A DNA stretch of 64,000 bases, taken from the NCBI RefSeq assembly GCF_040954645.1, contig NC_092807.1, positions 75,532,021 through 75,596,020 on the forward strand, written 5' to 3'. Under the pieces are notes generated by a model, which was not told where the DNA came from, did no database searches, and saw only the letters and a program-made list of their open reading frames with translations. Origin of the DNA: Diabrotica undecimpunctata (Eukaryota > Arthropoda > Insecta > Coleoptera > Chrysomelidae). Shown here in pieces: positions 47,201 to 60,096 of the stretch (position 1 is the first letter of the stretch; each line of letters begins with the position of its first letter). The translations under genes were made by a program, and so were the position numbers.

Positions 47201-48476
47201 GACACATTTTCTTTCACAATTTGACTTCGACATTAAATATGAACCTGGAAAAGAAAATGTAGAAGCAGACTGCCTTTCTAGAAACCCAGTGTTGGAAAAT
47301 ATGAAAAATGCAGAAACATTCATAAGAACAGTAAACCTAGTCACATTAACTGAGATAAAACAAGACCAAAATAATAATCGACAAGTTATAGATACAATGA
47401 GAGGAACAATTTTGAACCAAGATATATTTTATAAATTAAGGAAGAATGAAAAAAGAATAATTTTATCCAAAGATTTTGGAAAAGAGTTAATAACAAAAGT
47501 TCACAAATTTTATGGTCATATTTGTGCTGGTAAAGTAACAAACAAAATTAGAAATTTTTACTACATTAAGAATATAGATTCACTAGCAAAGGATATCTGT
47601 CAAAAATGCGAGATCTGCTGTAAAAATAAAACAAGAATCGGTCCAAAATATGGTCTTCTGTCACAATTGGGTCCAGCAAAAGAACCTTTTCAGATAATGT
47701 CCTTAGATACAATAGGAGGATTTGGTGGCAATCGTTCGACAAAAAAATACCTCCACTTACTTGTAGATCACTTCACCAGATATGCGTTTGCAGTTACTTC
47801 TAAAAATCAGACCACAGATGATTTCATAAAATTAATCGCCAAAATTCAAGATAAACACCCCATAAAAACATTATTAACAGATCAGCATCCAGGAATTAAT
47901 TCCAAAATATTTAGAAATCATATGAAACATTTAAATATTCAATTAATTTTTACAGCAGTAGACTGTCCATTCTCGAATGGATTAAATGAAAGACTTAATC
48001 AGACATTAGTTAACAGAATAAGATGCAAACAAAATGAAACTAGAATTCGAGCATGGACAAAAATAGCTGAAGAATGTATAGAGGAATACAATAAAACAGA
48101 TCATTCTGTAACCGGATATAGCCCAGAATATTTGCATTTTGGAAAAGCAGATCCGATTGTTCCCGAAGAACTGTGTGAGACAACAAATGTATCAAAAGAT
48201 AAAGAAATAGCCTATAAAAATTCGGTACATCATGAATATAATAAAAAACTGAATGACAAAAATAGAAAATCCTATGAATTCAAAGAGGGAGATTGGGCAT
48301 ATGTAGAAAATAAATCAAAACTAAATAGAAAAAAACTTGAAGTAAGAGTAGGTCCATTTCAAATAAAAAAACAAATTTCAAATACATTATATGAAGTAGA
48401 TATTGGATACAAAAAGAATGATATGAATTATTTCCATATTTCAAAATTGATGCCTTGTGATAAACCATATACTTAG
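44271..48476 (+). CDS. Intact gag-pol polyprotein of a young Ty3/Gypsy element (1401 aa)
   Basis: One uninterrupted frame encodes everything needed for copying except an envelope. I chose the first ATG (44271); the frame is open back to 44220 but has no earlier ATG. Residues about 1-310: capsid-like Gag. C332/C335/H345/C350: a zinc-knuckle-like CX2CX9HX4C, longer than the usual CX2CX4HX4C. Protease: YDPGSNVTLL with Asp412, DPG instead of DTG/DSG. RT: LDINSAFWCIPV, LPFGLKTSPAIFQ, YIDD at 741-744. RNase H: IYTDAS with Asp890, TDHKPL. Integrase: H1078, H1082, C1110, C1113, then Asp1146, Asp1204, Glu1240 (D-57-D-35-E), and GPF at 1361. Gag and pol are fused without a frameshift. No stop or lesion is present, and identical LTR segments indicate recent insertion. 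Confidence 0.95.
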   Translation: MNFTSMRICMAIEANSSDSKKNVYKFKWLQPTGSRFYYEIPFEKQLQIDHSELFHLKKVKNMLASMKTRGSFRTCTIALEDNLKEIYFDSDGDVVYQSEYLQQTLLPVYEKIETAEQFPSFADLLQKFNDTNLPKVEKKNLKKIKDDFVLRNFDGNNVPMNSWLKTFESECLRCEVVADEDKILILRLFLDGIAKEWFESKIITLGLDNSFEVWKINFLDSFCETGWHNHRQAYSFRYIGGSIVDYAFRKENLLLNIKNDFPIDILIDLIVTNLPIYIQDNINRADVTTMEKLVGELRKLESLVIKKKNKLETKPNFYQKSTIIPEEQKTTCQYCDKKGFPGRFHPEAICRLKQKDKKVTKENKSNDIKYINNIAIQETLNETVTEQKKLDLLPLIKLKVFLNNKELCGVYDPGSNVTLLNPKVARKLGLDIQEDRNMFKTINGRTNFTGKLIAKLKINKIEKNINLFVINDEYFEYDILLGLDSILNFQMKQDFDLEIYQRLYGKIEEKIEKFNYNINITEHSINFNEGIPTELFEAKLQHLLPYQKNKIEILLNKYDNIFAKYKFDIGQVQNNEAQIKLLEHKFVAKRPYRCSIEDQKEIEFQIGQLLKANLIEESSSPFAAPVTLAFKKDEGSKTRLCIDFRELNKLIIPEPQPFPLIDEILTKTRNARFFTTLDINSAFWCIPVRIKDKYKTAFVTQSGHWQWKCLPFGLKTSPAIFQRILSNIIRKHNLNSFCINYIDDILIFSLSFEEHLDHIERLMKAIIEEGFRLKLLKCNFAREEVKYLGHIVGHNSVRPLHDNLISIRDFPAPDTRKKVRQFLGKVNFYHKYIKDSARLLEPLHNLLRKDIKFHWSLSCQTAFDRAKNILCSEPILAIFNPNAPTTIYTDASVLGIGAVLKQKQRDGEMKPVAYFSKKLNKYQKNKKAIFLECLAIKEAIKFWQYWQMGRKFLVITDHKPLEGRELRTRPDEELGDMTHFLSQFDFDIKYEPGKENVEADCLSRNPVLENMKNAETFIRTVNLVTLTEIKQDQNNNRQVIDTMRGTILNQDIFYKLRKNEKRIILSKDFGKELITKVHKFYGHICAGKVTNKIRNFYYIKNIDSLAKDICQKCEICCKNKTRIGPKYGLLSQLGPAKEPFQIMSLDTIGGFGGNRSTKKYLHLLVDHFTRYAFAVTSKNQTTDDFIKLIAKIQDKHPIKTLLTDQHPGINSKIFRNHMKHLNIQLIFTAVDCPFSNGLNERLNQTLVNRIRCKQNETRIRAWTKIAEECIEEYNKTDHSVTGYSPEYLHFGKADPIVPEELCETTNVSKDKEIAYKNSVHHEYNKKLNDKNRKSYEFKEGDWAYVENKSKLNRKKLEVRVGPFQIKKQISNTLYEVDIGYKKNDMNYFHISKLMPCDKPYT

Positions 48477-48492
48477 ATGGTTTATCATACCT

Positions 48493-48710
48493 TTTTGGTA
48501 GGGGGATGTAAAAGTAAACCTATGTTTATTTTAAGTGAAACAGCAGGGCTTAGTTATTTTTAGTTATTTAAAGTTTTAGGTTGTATGACTGTTTAAGTTT
48601 TATTGACATTGACATATTGTAAATTGTATGGTACAATTGTCAAATTACTTAATGGCGTAAGAAATAGCATTGTTCTTGATTCTCTTTTTAGGTTTGTATA
48701 TTTGTTAAGT

Positions 48711-48713
<3 letters not shown>
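48493..48713 (+). mobile_element. Polypurine tract and truncated 3' LTR of the intact Gypsy element
   Basis: GGTAGGGGGA (48497-48506) precedes the LTR start TGTAAAAG at 48507. The LTR matches the 5' copy for 207 bp without a difference. Where the 5' LTR continues TTTTAGTTGTTATTA, this one passes into (TA)n. About 113 bp of LTR end are missing. Confidence 0.9.
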
Positions 48714-50540
<1,827 letters not shown>

Positions 50541-50802
50541 ACCTGTACGAAGAAAAAGCAGAGGCCGAATTAGGTGGTTAGATTTAGTTGAAACCGACTG
50601 ATCCTTGTGATAGCAGGTAGACACTCTTTACGATCCCGGTAAAGACAGGTCTGCTTCAGGGATGCGCCCCTGCCCACGCGAGCTCGGCTTTTTCTCCCAA
50701 TCCTTTTCCGGGAGAGAAACGAAGAAGAAGACTGATCCTAGCAGGCCAGGATCCACAAAGGATTGTCGGGCCAAAGATGATGATGAAAACGATTGCCTGA
50801 GA
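50541..50802 (+). pseudogene. Probable LINE 3'-end fragment with GATGAT tail
   Basis: Non-coding GC-richer segment ending CCAGGATCCACAAAGGATTG, TCGGGCCAAAGATGATGATG. A unique region followed by a short trinucleotide tail, directly joined to a PLE fragment on the opposite strand, fits a 5'-truncated LINE 3' UTR. No protein part is visible and no target duplication could be defined. Confidence 0.4.
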
Positions 50803-50945
50803 AAAATCAAAACCATGTTTTAGATTTATTGCAGATTGACCTGCTAGTACATAAACTTTTGATTTATTGGTGTTTATGTCAGCTCTATATGATATTATTT
50901 TACTATGAAGGGTTCTAGAAGTTTCTCCTATCACAATTATTCAAG
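50803..50945 (-). pseudogene. Penelope-like GIY-YIG fragment
   Basis: Minus strand reads VIGETSRTLHSKIISYRADI, NTNKSKVYVLAGQSA and LKHGFDFSQA. GETSRTLHS plus the LKHxFDFxxA block are the GIY-YIG core and the following segment of PLEs (compare GETGRNLS at about 1873 and LKHEFNFEDS at 17913). About 47 residues remain; both ends are truncated, the downstream end by the LINE-like segment at 50541-50802. 50946-51366 holds no gene. Confidence 0.75.
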
Positions 50946-51369
50946 CATGGTATTTGACATACAACTTTCACTTATTGTTAAAGGATCCTTAATTTTAATG
51001 TATATTTATTGCAATTTTAAAATTAAGTATAAAAACCATATAACATAAAATTATTCTTTATAAAAAATTCTGCATGTCCTAAAATCTAAAATACAATCAT
51101 CAAATATGTCAAAGTTAAGTAATATCCTTTATGTCACTAAACATTGTTCAATTTTATGGACAAAACTTTAAAAAGTCAGAAAATAACAACAATTACAATT
51201 TACTGAAATTACATAAATCCTCAATATCACAAAATAAAAGATAATAAAATAAACAATCCATTGCAAAATTTAAAACCTTACGAACTATTAAGTTAAAGTT
51301 GCTGCATAATGATACCCAAATATAGACAAAAATACTTTAGTTACTTGTACATAAAGGTACTGTAATTTC

Positions 51370-51985
51370 TTAGTAATTCATTAAAAACTCTTTTTCTGAA
51401 TAATAGAGTCTTTCAGAGAGATAGGCTTTTAGTAACTCAGTAGTCGTGATCGGTAAATAAACATCAAAGGTTGAAATTTCTGGTTGAGTAGTCACATAAT
51501 CAGGTCTTGCTGGAAAAACATGTAGGTATTTACGAATTAAGCAAACAGTCTCTAAAATATATAAAGCGGGAAGCGTTAAAATTCCGTGATTTTTGAAGTA
51601 ACTTCTGCAATATGTTGTTCTGAGCGAACATATATCGATTTGCTCTTTTTTGTAATTTAAAAATAACATCAGAATGGGCAGCTGTACTAGAAACCCGAAA
51701 AGGAAGACCATATCGAAGCTGAGACTCAAACAAAGAAAAATATGTTATTTTGGAAGATGCTAAATTTATTTCCTTCGAAACAGATATTATTGCATACCAA
51801 GCTGAGGCTAGTTTCTTACTTAACAAATCGATATGAAAGAACCATATTTAAGGTTGCTGTCTATAAAAATACTAAGAAATTTAACAGAATCAACGATACT
51901 TATCTGGTTAAATGCGTTAGGCTTTCACGGCCATCGTCTAACTTGTTAAACTGTTTGTTCGGGACCCGTCTAAAAAGGCAAAATA
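51370..51985 (-). pseudogene. CR1/Jockey-like LINE ORF2 C-terminus
   Basis: Minus strand. From 51985 a worn block equivalent to VKFLGIFIDSNLKY, then the frame 51826-51530: KKLASAWYAIISVSKEINLA, FSLFESQLRYGLPFRVSSTA and FKLQKRANRYMF. After a frameshift, 51645-51370: LRTTYCRSYFKNHGILTLPA, LYILETVCLIRKYLHV, PEISTFDVYLPITTTE and AYLSERLYYSEKEFL, stop at 51370. This is the thumb and C-terminal region after the RT palm. The copy stops at the TTAA where the piggyBac element begins (51992), so piggyBac may have inserted into it, but its 5' part is not recognised beyond 60725. Confidence 0.75.
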
Positions 51986-52045
51986 AAGACCTTAACCCTT
52001 AGTCTCCCATAACGTTTAGATTTTTTTTAAAGTTACTTCCCAACG

Positions 52046-52847
52046 TATTCCCATAATTTATATTGAGGCAAGTGCAATAGAAATTATTAGAATACAACAA
52101 ACCGGCATATCTATGTTTCGTGGACCTTAAGAAGGCATTTGGCCGGGTCAAATTAAAAGACGTTATCCACTTACTGTACGCAAGAGTACTTCTGTATGTA
52201 CTGTACCTTCTAGGAATAATCAAAACGATCGCAAATATCTACCAAAACAACACAATAAACGTAAAAGTAGAAGGAGAACTAACCGACCCTATTGAAGCTG
52301 GCATGGAGCTCGAAGGGCAGATAATAGAACAAGTGATAGAGTTTAAATATCTAGGTATCACATTATCTAGCTACGGAAAGCCCGAAACTAAGTGGAAGAT
52401 CAAGTGAATAGAGCAAACAGAGCCGCAGGCTGCCTGAATGAGATAATATGGAGAAGTAAAAATATCGGGAATGAAACGAAAGGCAGAATTTACAAAACAA
52501 AACAGTCATCAGACCAATGACATACGCGGCAGAAACAAGACCTGAACAGAGAGGACAAAAAGGATGTTAGAAACAGCAGTTGAAAAATTGATGGTAAGAC
52601 ACTATGGGACAGAGCTAGAAGTGCAGATATACGACGAAGATGCAAGGTGGAGAACATCAAAAACTGGGTAAGAAATAGATGGAACGATCATATAAGACGA
52701 ATGACAACAAACAGAGTAGTAAAAACGGCAAGAGACGGTCCCACAATAGGAAGACGATCAGTAGGAAAACCACGAAAACGATGGAACGACAACTTAGTGG
52801 AGGCACATTGAAAAACAGACAGTCATGGCTACAAAAAAAAGAAGAAG
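52046..52847 (+). pseudogene. RTE-like LINE, RT motifs B and C deleted, 11-bp target duplication
   Basis: ACTTCCCAACG flanks the copy at 52035-52045 and 52848-52858. The frame 52120-52407 reads DLKKAFGRVKLKDVIHLLYA (motif A region), IANIYQNNTINVKVEGEL and TDPIEAGMEL, then jumps to EGQIIEQVIEFKYLGITLSS (post-palm). The motifs normally between them (RQGxxLSPLLFN and YADD) are gone. Further frames carry NRANRAAGCLNE, KTLWDRARSADIRRRCKVEN and RWNDHIRRMTTNRVVKTARD. The tail is AAAAAAAAGAAGAAG, an RTE-type end. It inserted in the left terminal part of the piggyBac element. Confidence 0.85.
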
Positions 52848-53279
52848 ACTTCCCAACGGTACTTTTAAGTCCGCCTTATTTAATTGGTCATAAATTCTTA
52901 CAGCAAGCTAAAAGCGTTGTTTATTGCGGACGATCCTTTCGAGTACTTACAAATCTTATTGTGTATTTAACATTTGTTTTTAGAACAAATAAATATTAAA
53001 AATTTTACTGAAATCCGTTTGTTTTTATTTTGTTTATCCGTTTATAACTGTATTTTGGAGTTATCCGAAGTACCGCCGGGAAAACTAACGATCTTATTTT
53101 ATTTACAGTTGTCGCAGTCATGGCAAAAAATAAATGGATTCTGCTACACTATAGATAGAGGCTCAAATCTATGTAGTGTCAAAACACTTTTTAGACATGG
53201 AAAAGTGTACCAATGATATAACATTTCGACGAGAGGTGACCATGGGACTTCTCCATTACGTAAAATGCAAAAGAGAATG

Positions 53280-56178
53280 GGGGCTATGATGTATCATTTA
53301 CGTAAATAATTACATACTAGTGTAAAATTCAGAAAACGTACATCAGATTACAGTTCTCAAAACATAATGTGTAAAAACGGTATGATGTATCATGCCCTGC
53401 GTTGCTATGCGTAAAATGACCAAGTCACAGCAGAAAATTACATAAAACGTTATTTTCGGATCTGTCATATCCTGAAGATCTGTCAGATAATTCAAATTAA
53501 CCTAACTTTTGGCTTCTTGTTTGTTTTTGAAAAAATGGATTTTGTAAATTTGTTATTACTCAATGAATTGAATGATGTGGCAGAAAGAAATTATGTAAAT
53601 GTAGAGCAACTTCAATTACGGGACACCAGTAACCCATTTGAAATAGATAACCAGCTCTAACTAAATTGCAACAGAATTAAAGGTTCTCTCCCTACTTAAT
53701 TTTGTAGGAAATGAAAGTTACCAAAAATGTACTGGTAACAACCTGTTATTTTCAATGGAACAAAGTACATTTAGTAAAGTATTAACAGAAATAGCTGCAG
53801 GGATAGTGGAACACTTTGTGCCAAAATGGTGAAAAAGATGAAGTACAGCCTGTAGTTCTCATAGAAATGATTCCAAAGGAGGCAAATCAAAACAATGGTT
53901 GGGTGTTGGAAGCACAGAGAATAAGAAGTGTTATTGCTGCAAACTTTGTGTAGTGAAACAAAAACTTATTAATATTTTCATAATTTATTTATTTCACAAT
54001 GATAAATAGTGATATAGTTTTATAATCAAATATAGTTTAGTAATATAATTTTACAATTTAGTGATATTTCATCATTTTATAATATATATGATAGAGTTTT
54101 ATAATCTAGTATAGTTTAGTGATATAAATGTTAATATTTCAATTAATTACAAAAAGCTCAAAACAAACAATCTAAAACATATTACTAAGTGGCTCAAAAA
54201 TTTTTTAAACTGTTTAGATAATACGAAGATATTATATTGCTGCACACTGTATTATAACATATTAAATTAAAAATGTTTATATATTGTTAAAAACAAAAAC
54301 ATAAATCATGTATGTTACAATTAATTACAAAAATGACACAACACTAACAAAATAAAAATATATTACAACCTGGCTCAAAAGTTTTGAAAACCCTTAGAGA
54401 ATATAAAGAAGTGTTATCGCTGCAAATGTTATGTTATAAAATATTTAAATAAAAATGTTTATCCTCAGTTTATTTTATAATTATATGATTTATATTTATA
54501 AAAACTTTGTGTTATAAAATTGTTAAATAAAAATGTTTAAAAACATAAAACCCGTATGTTACAATTAATTGCAAAAAGTTCAAAATAAACAAATTTAAAA
54601 TATATTAAAAAGTAGTCCAAAATTTGTAGAAACCCTTGGAAAATTAACATACAAGTAAAGAATACAATTTCAAAAATTAACGCAAACCTAAAATATACCA
54701 CAAAGTAAACCTACAAATACACCTAAAATATACTACTACAAAGAACAAGGTTTGTAGCACAAGCATTACAACTTTGGGTTGTATAGAACCTGACATAAAA
54801 TTCATTAAGGTAGCATACCTTACATGGATAGAGCAGAGCATTTTATCAGGCAAGAGGTAGGTGCAACAGTCGGAAAGGTTTTTAACAGAAGAGGGCTGAT
54901 GGGACAATAAACCAGAAGAAAACCAAGACTTAGGTATCAAGACAATTTAATTTAGACGATGATTTAAAATCTATTGGAGTTAGAATGTACAGAAGAGTTG
55001 GTAGACACAGGGGTGAATGGAGGATTGTCCTAAAGAATTATTTGCACAAGCACAGAGTTTTACATTATAGCCTTGTTAAAGCTGGAAACATATATTCCTG
55101 TGTTGCATTGATGTTGACTAATGATAATGGTAAAACAAACTAAAATATATTACAAAATGGTCCAAATGTGCTCATAACCCTTAGAGAATATGAAGAAGTA
55201 TTATTGCTACAAACTTCGGTGTTGTAAAATAAAAAAAAACAAGTTGTTAAATAAAAGTGTTTATAATTAGTATATTTCATAATGATATGTAGGTATTTAT
55301 GCTACAATTAGTTACAAAATCAAAAAGAATAACACAAAGATCAAGACAAAACAAAAAATCTGAAACATATTACAAAGTGGCTAAAAAATTTTGAGTTATA
55401 AAATTGTTAAATAAAAATGTTTATATTCAGTTTATTCCATAATTGAGATATAATTTTATAAAGGATATGTTTATAGAATTTTAAATACAACTATTGCATT
55501 TTTAATTTTTACAGGTTGACTTCCTTTTCCTTCTGAAAAATATTATACACCATAATAAACATAATACATCAAGAATTAATCTTTACTTTTAAACTCCAAT
55601 GTATTTATAATCTGGGGCTCCCCTAGATGAATCTTTGAAATGAGTTGCAAAATCTTCCACTCATGGAACACCTAAAAATTTAGCATTTATTAAATTTGAT
55701 AGTAACAGAAATTAATCTTCTTACATGTCTTCATTGTTCTCCTGTTTTTTAGGGCCACCATCTACTGTATTTACCATGATAGCAAATTCCTCTCACAATT
55801 GGGCTACTTTCTTAGCCTTCCTTCTATTTTGCCAGTAAGCACTATTTATTTTTATGAAGTCTAACATCACTTACAATTGTTTCCTGGTTGTTTTCTTTTT
55901 AATTGAATCCATTAGTTTATTTTATTATAATTATAAAAAAATAGTAACTTGTTTCCACAAATTACATACAATAACATAACCTAACTAAGAGCGAAAACGG
56001 CACCTAATTTTAGACAGCTTAAAAATTACATTTACATATAGATAAATTACATATCAAGGTAGGCAACCCGTTATACGTAGTTCTTACATCATACCGATTT
56101 GAAAATTTTTACATAAATGTGTTAAAATCGGAGTTTACAGCATGTAATTATTTCACATAAACGATACATCATAGCCCT
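53280..56178 (+). mobile_element. PIF/Harbinger element nested in piggyBac
   Basis: The ends GGGCTATGATGTATCATTTA (53281) and, in reverse complement, GGGCTATGATGTATCGTTTA (56177) are terminal inverted repeats, followed on both sides by AATAATTACAT. AATG or AAT adjoins both ends (53276-53279, 56180-56183), although the family usually duplicates TWA. The piggyBac reading continues across the element. The interior is very AT-rich and mostly non-coding, with repeated TTAAATAAAAATGTTTATA segments (54280-54540, 55240-55430). Confidence 0.75.
53535..55140 (+). pseudogene. HARBI1-like nuclease remnants
   Basis: From ATG 53535: MDFVNLLLLNELNDVAERNY ending near 53660. 53680-53830 in shifted frames reads VLSLLNFVGNESYQKC-like sequence, then TGNNLLFSMEQSTFSKVLTE and IAAGIVEHFVPKW, a conserved block before the DDE core of Harbinger nucleases. 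Near the right part, 55038-55140 gives YLHKHRVLHYSLVKAGNIYS and CVALMLTNDN, the C-terminal block. The catalytic core between them is not found; in its place, 54830-55030 contains RRKPRLRYQDN and GVRMYRRVGRHRGEWRIVLK, which look like the last residues of a LINE. The gene is thus both internally deleted and invaded. Confidence 0.7.
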
Positions 56179-56439
56179 CAATGTCTGATTCCCAAATTGC
56201 AATGAAAAGAAGAGATAGCATAAGGCTTGAAAATCTTGGTCGTCACTGGGTGCAATATGGTGACCATCGTGCAAGGTGTGAAATATGGAGTTCTAAAGGA
56301 ATACAGTAAAAACCTTATTCATTTTGTTCATTTACATAGTAATGAGAAAAATTATTATTTTTTTTTTTTTTTTTATTAAGAAGAAATATTGCCACATCCA
56401 CCAAAAGGTTATTAGCGGCATTACACAGTAAACAAAACT

Positions 56440-58724
56440 TTAAATCTGATACAAGATATTAATTGACCTTAGGTAATTTAATAAGTTTTTTACGTGGCAG
56501 TTTTCTCCTAATAAATCTGGTAGAGTATTTGGTATATTGTTTATGGAACGTTCTCTATGGTATTTTGGACACTCGATTAACAAATGGACGACGGTAAGAG
56601 GCGTAACACATAGGTCGCACAGCGGGCGTTCACTGGCCGAAAGTAAATACGAGTGTGTTATCTTAGTGTGTCCTATACGTAGGCGCGTTAGAACCGTTTG
56701 AATAAACCGTGTGCTAGCACTAGTTTTCCACTGTCGTGTATCTGGTTTTAGCGATCTTAATTTAGATTGCGATAGAAACCATTCGCGCTGCCACTGACCC
56801 ATCACTTTTTGTTTAAAAAACGATTTGAGATCTTTACACACACTCTCACGCACTAATTCAGATTCCGCACTTGTTACTGCATCACGAGCACTACTGTCTG
56901 CCTCTTCATTGCCGATAATTCCTATATGCGATGGGATCCATATAAATTTAGGAGTTATGTGGTTCTCTTGGGCGATTTGTAGTTCAGTTTTTATTAGTTG
57001 CTCCAATGGCTGTTTAGGATACAGATGCTGTATTGCAAGAAGAGAGCTGAGCGAGTCAGTGAGAAACAGAGGTTTTGGAATTCTTGAGAGGTTTGCATGT
57101 TTTAGGGCACGGTACAAAGCAAACAGTTCAGCGGTGAAAACACTTGAGCTAGGCGGTAGCTTAAATTTGAAAGTAGACGTTGGAGTAACAAAAGCACAAC
57201 CAATGCCATCAGTAGATTTAGATGCATCGGTAAAGATGTTTGTGCAGTTAAGGTAAGGTTTCTGGATTTTAAAAAAGGCAAAATTGTGGCTTTTGCCCAT
57301 ATAGACGGATATTGTCGTTGTTGCCAAATTTGATTGAAAATTTGCAGTAGATGTTGTTTTGCTAAGATTGATAAATGCTTCAGGAATACGACAGGAATAT
57401 TGTCGGGTCCTGGACTTGAGTTTTTCATATCTTGTAAGGAGTTATTTAGTTCTATAATAGTAAGAGGTTGAGATAGGGGGTTTTCGTGGGATTCTTCTAG
57501 AGACAAGATGGTGCGTTCTGTCTTTAGCTTGTAGTCCCTAAAATTAATGTCGCAGTTTTCGCTAGAGGAATGTTGTTCAAATGTGAAAGCAAGAGTGTTA
57601 GCAATGTCTTGTGAAGAAGAGACTGTGGTATTGTTTATTTTAAGAGTGTTAATTGATGAAGAATACTTTAAACCGGAAATTTTCTTTACCCTTTTCCAAA
57701 CTTCGCTCATTGGAGTAGAACTATTTATTTCTGAGACGTATTTTGACCATGAGGCTTTTTTTGAATTTTTTATGATTAATTGGGCTCTAGCTTTTAATCG
57801 TTTGAATTCTATTTTACTTTCTTGGGTTTTGTGCCGTTTAAACCTATTGAAAGCTTTTTTACTTTGCTGTATTGCTTCTTTGCAATCCTTATTCCACCAT
57901 GGTACTGGATGATGATTGTGAATTTTTTTTGTTTTTTGAATATAGAGTTCTGCACTTTTTAGTATTAAGTCATTAAAATTGGTGATTGTTCTATCGATAT
58001 CACAGTAATTTATTTCACAGCTTTCTACGGAATTATCAATATATGTTGAAAAACTCACCCAATCAGCCTTTTCTGTTTTCCATTTTAAGACAACGGTGTC
58101 TTTTGGTTCCGGTAGGGCATTAGTATTACAGATTTTTATGGGGTGATGGTCGCTGCCGTAGTTGAACGACAAAACTTCCCACGATAAACAAGGAGTTAAA
58201 ATTGGATCACAGAGACTTAAGTCAATTGCCGAGGATTCTCCTGATGCTGAGTTGAACCTCGTGGGGGTTCCATTATTGAGAAAATTTAAATTAACGTTAT
58301 GTATTAGGTTTTCTATTATTCTTCCCATCTTATTTGTGTTAGAAGATCCCCATATTATATTATGTCCATTAAAGTCACCGACGACTATACGTGGTGTTGG
58401 AATTTGATGTATAAGGTGCAGTATATCTGCATAATTTACCTGAGAGTTGGGAGGAATGTAGATATTACATAGATAAAATGAGATCAAGGAATCAATTTTG
58501 ATGACTATAGCTTCTAAATTGCTTACTACGGGAAATAAATTTGCATCGAAAGATTTTTTTACTAATGTCATAACACCACCACTAGCATGGCTAACAAGCA
58601 TCCTGTCTTTACGAAAGCATATGTATTGTTTAGGACTGTATTTCTGTTGAGGTTTTAAATTGGTCTCTTGGAGACAGATTATGTCTGGACAGTTTTCGGC
58701 AATGATAATCTGTAGCATAGCCAA
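56440..58724 (-). pseudogene. LINE ORF2: endonuclease fused to RNase H, reverse transcriptase missing
   Basis: Minus strand. The frame 58724-57330 opens MAMLQIIIAENCPDIICLQE (AP-type endonuclease, catalytic Glu), then NIYIPPNS, IVVGDFNGHNIIWGSS and NYGSDHHPI (His/Asp of the active site). A linker follows, then NSSPGPDNIPVVFLKHLS and WAKATILPFLK, the first RT segment. Near 57315 the sequence jumps, with a frame change, to 57250-56440: NIFTDASKSTDGIGCAFVTP (RNase H, first Asp), TAELFALYRAL (Glu), TDSLSSLLAI (Asp), IPSHIGIIGNEEADSSARDA (His, Asp) and a CDLCVTPLTVVHLLIECPKY zinc cluster. RNase H plus this cluster fits the I group. The RT palm with its catalytic DD is absent, so it cannot copy itself. 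Confidence 0.88.
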
Positions 58725-58823
58725 GCGATGGAAGAATCCATCGATATTCCATTGTATGATCGAGTTGAATGTAAGAAATAAAAAAAATTAAATAAAAAAA
58801 AAATAAAAACTAAACGGTAGCTG

Positions 58824-60096
58824 CTAATAAGTGCTGGTTTGTGATGCATCACTTTCTACTTCAGAGCCCACCTCTCCAAGATAAGCAAATATTTTTTTGT
58901 TTAAGTTAGTTAGTCTCGATTTTATTGACCTTTCTTTTAAATAGGGACGGATTTGTTTTAACATGTGAGAGACACCTAGCAAATCAGGAGTGAAATCTTT
59001 GATCGAGATTATAGGATTAGATAAGCCGGCAGTGTTGTCTAGTAGGAGGGCTAATTGTTCGCTGTTCAGTGGAAATGGTGGTTCGTGATTATTGATGAAG
59101 GTTTTGGCTGGTTCTATCTTGGATGAAAAGGATAAATCCGAATGCGTTTCTACAAGTTTAGTTTTCTTTGGCTTTTTTCGAGTTCCTGTAGATTTTGGTG
59201 TTACAAATGGGCTTTCTTGAGGTGCAGTGTCAGTTTCTGGAGAGATGACTTCATTTATAGATCGTTTTGAATGCGTTTCTTTATTTCCTGTTTCTTCTGT
59301 ATTTACATTGGGTAATTCTGACTCGGTATGTTGTAAAATGGTGCTTTGGTGTGATAATAGAGGTAGAGTTTGGTTAGACGGCGACATTGAAGGTTGGCTA
59401 ATTTCACTGGCAAAGGAATCCATAGAACATTCTTCAACATGAACTTGTGAGTTTTCATTGCAGCGATGGGCAGTATGTCCGGTCTTTTTGCAGTTGTAAC
59501 ATACCATACTATCTTGAGACAGAAAGATTCGATATGTTGTTTCGTCATGATTTATAGTAAACGAATCAGGTAGTTCTATACTGAGGACTTACATAGACCT
59601 GTCTTCTGAAGCTGAGAATATGACTATACTCAGGTGATGTAGCGCTGATTTTTAAAAATGTTATTGGAGATACCATGTTAAGTCCGATATTTTGTAGGTA
59701 GTTGATTAAGAAACTATGCGGTATGGTGGGACACACATTTGAAAGAACAATACGTTCCGCAGGGGTGATTAATCTTCTAGCCTGTACAGTTACATTTTGA
59801 ATTTTTATATGACCGTGGTTTGTCATGAAGTCATCAACAACTTTTTTATTTGCTAGATACATACAAATACGGTTATTTGATAATCTGGATGAAAATATTA
59901 TATTCTTAGGTTGAATTATCTTGCCCAATGGAATTAAATAGTCCTGCAATTTAGTATTATCCAAGGCACTGAAGACAATCGCTTGTTCTTTCGATGGGAA
60001 CTGCCTATTTGCTACTGCTGATGAGTACGTTGAGCTATTAGAGTTTGTTTCAGACATTAGTAGTGAGGTAGGTGAGATGTTGCTGTTAGTAGCCAT
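58824..60096 (-). pseudogene. LINE ORF1 (Gag-like, zinc knuckle), one frameshift
   Basis: The minus-strand ATG at 60096 begins MATNSNISPTSLLMSETNSN, a Ser/Asn-rich leader. The middle part (RNRICMYLANKKVVDD-like, ARRLITPAERIVLSNVCPTI, PHSFLINYLQNIGL) resembles the RRM-like region of LINE ORF1 proteins. Near 59575 the frame shifts. The second frame (59548/59507-58824) holds the CCHC zinc knuckle CYNCKKTGHTAHRC (about 59500-59460), an acidic Ser/Thr-rich stretch, KKPKKTKLVETHSDLSF and a C-terminal helix-rich part. ORF1 proteins coat the element RNA. About 420 residues in total, a normal size. Only one clear lesion. Confidence 0.8.

Noticed and set aside
51742..52002. Plus-strand frame at 51742-52002
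   Set aside because: Antisense to the CR1/Jockey-like LINE C-terminus.
56825..57912. Plus-strand frames over the I-like LINE (for example 56825-57256 and 57547-57912)
   Set aside because: They are antisense shadows of ORF2, which has clear endonuclease and RNase H motifs on the minus strand.
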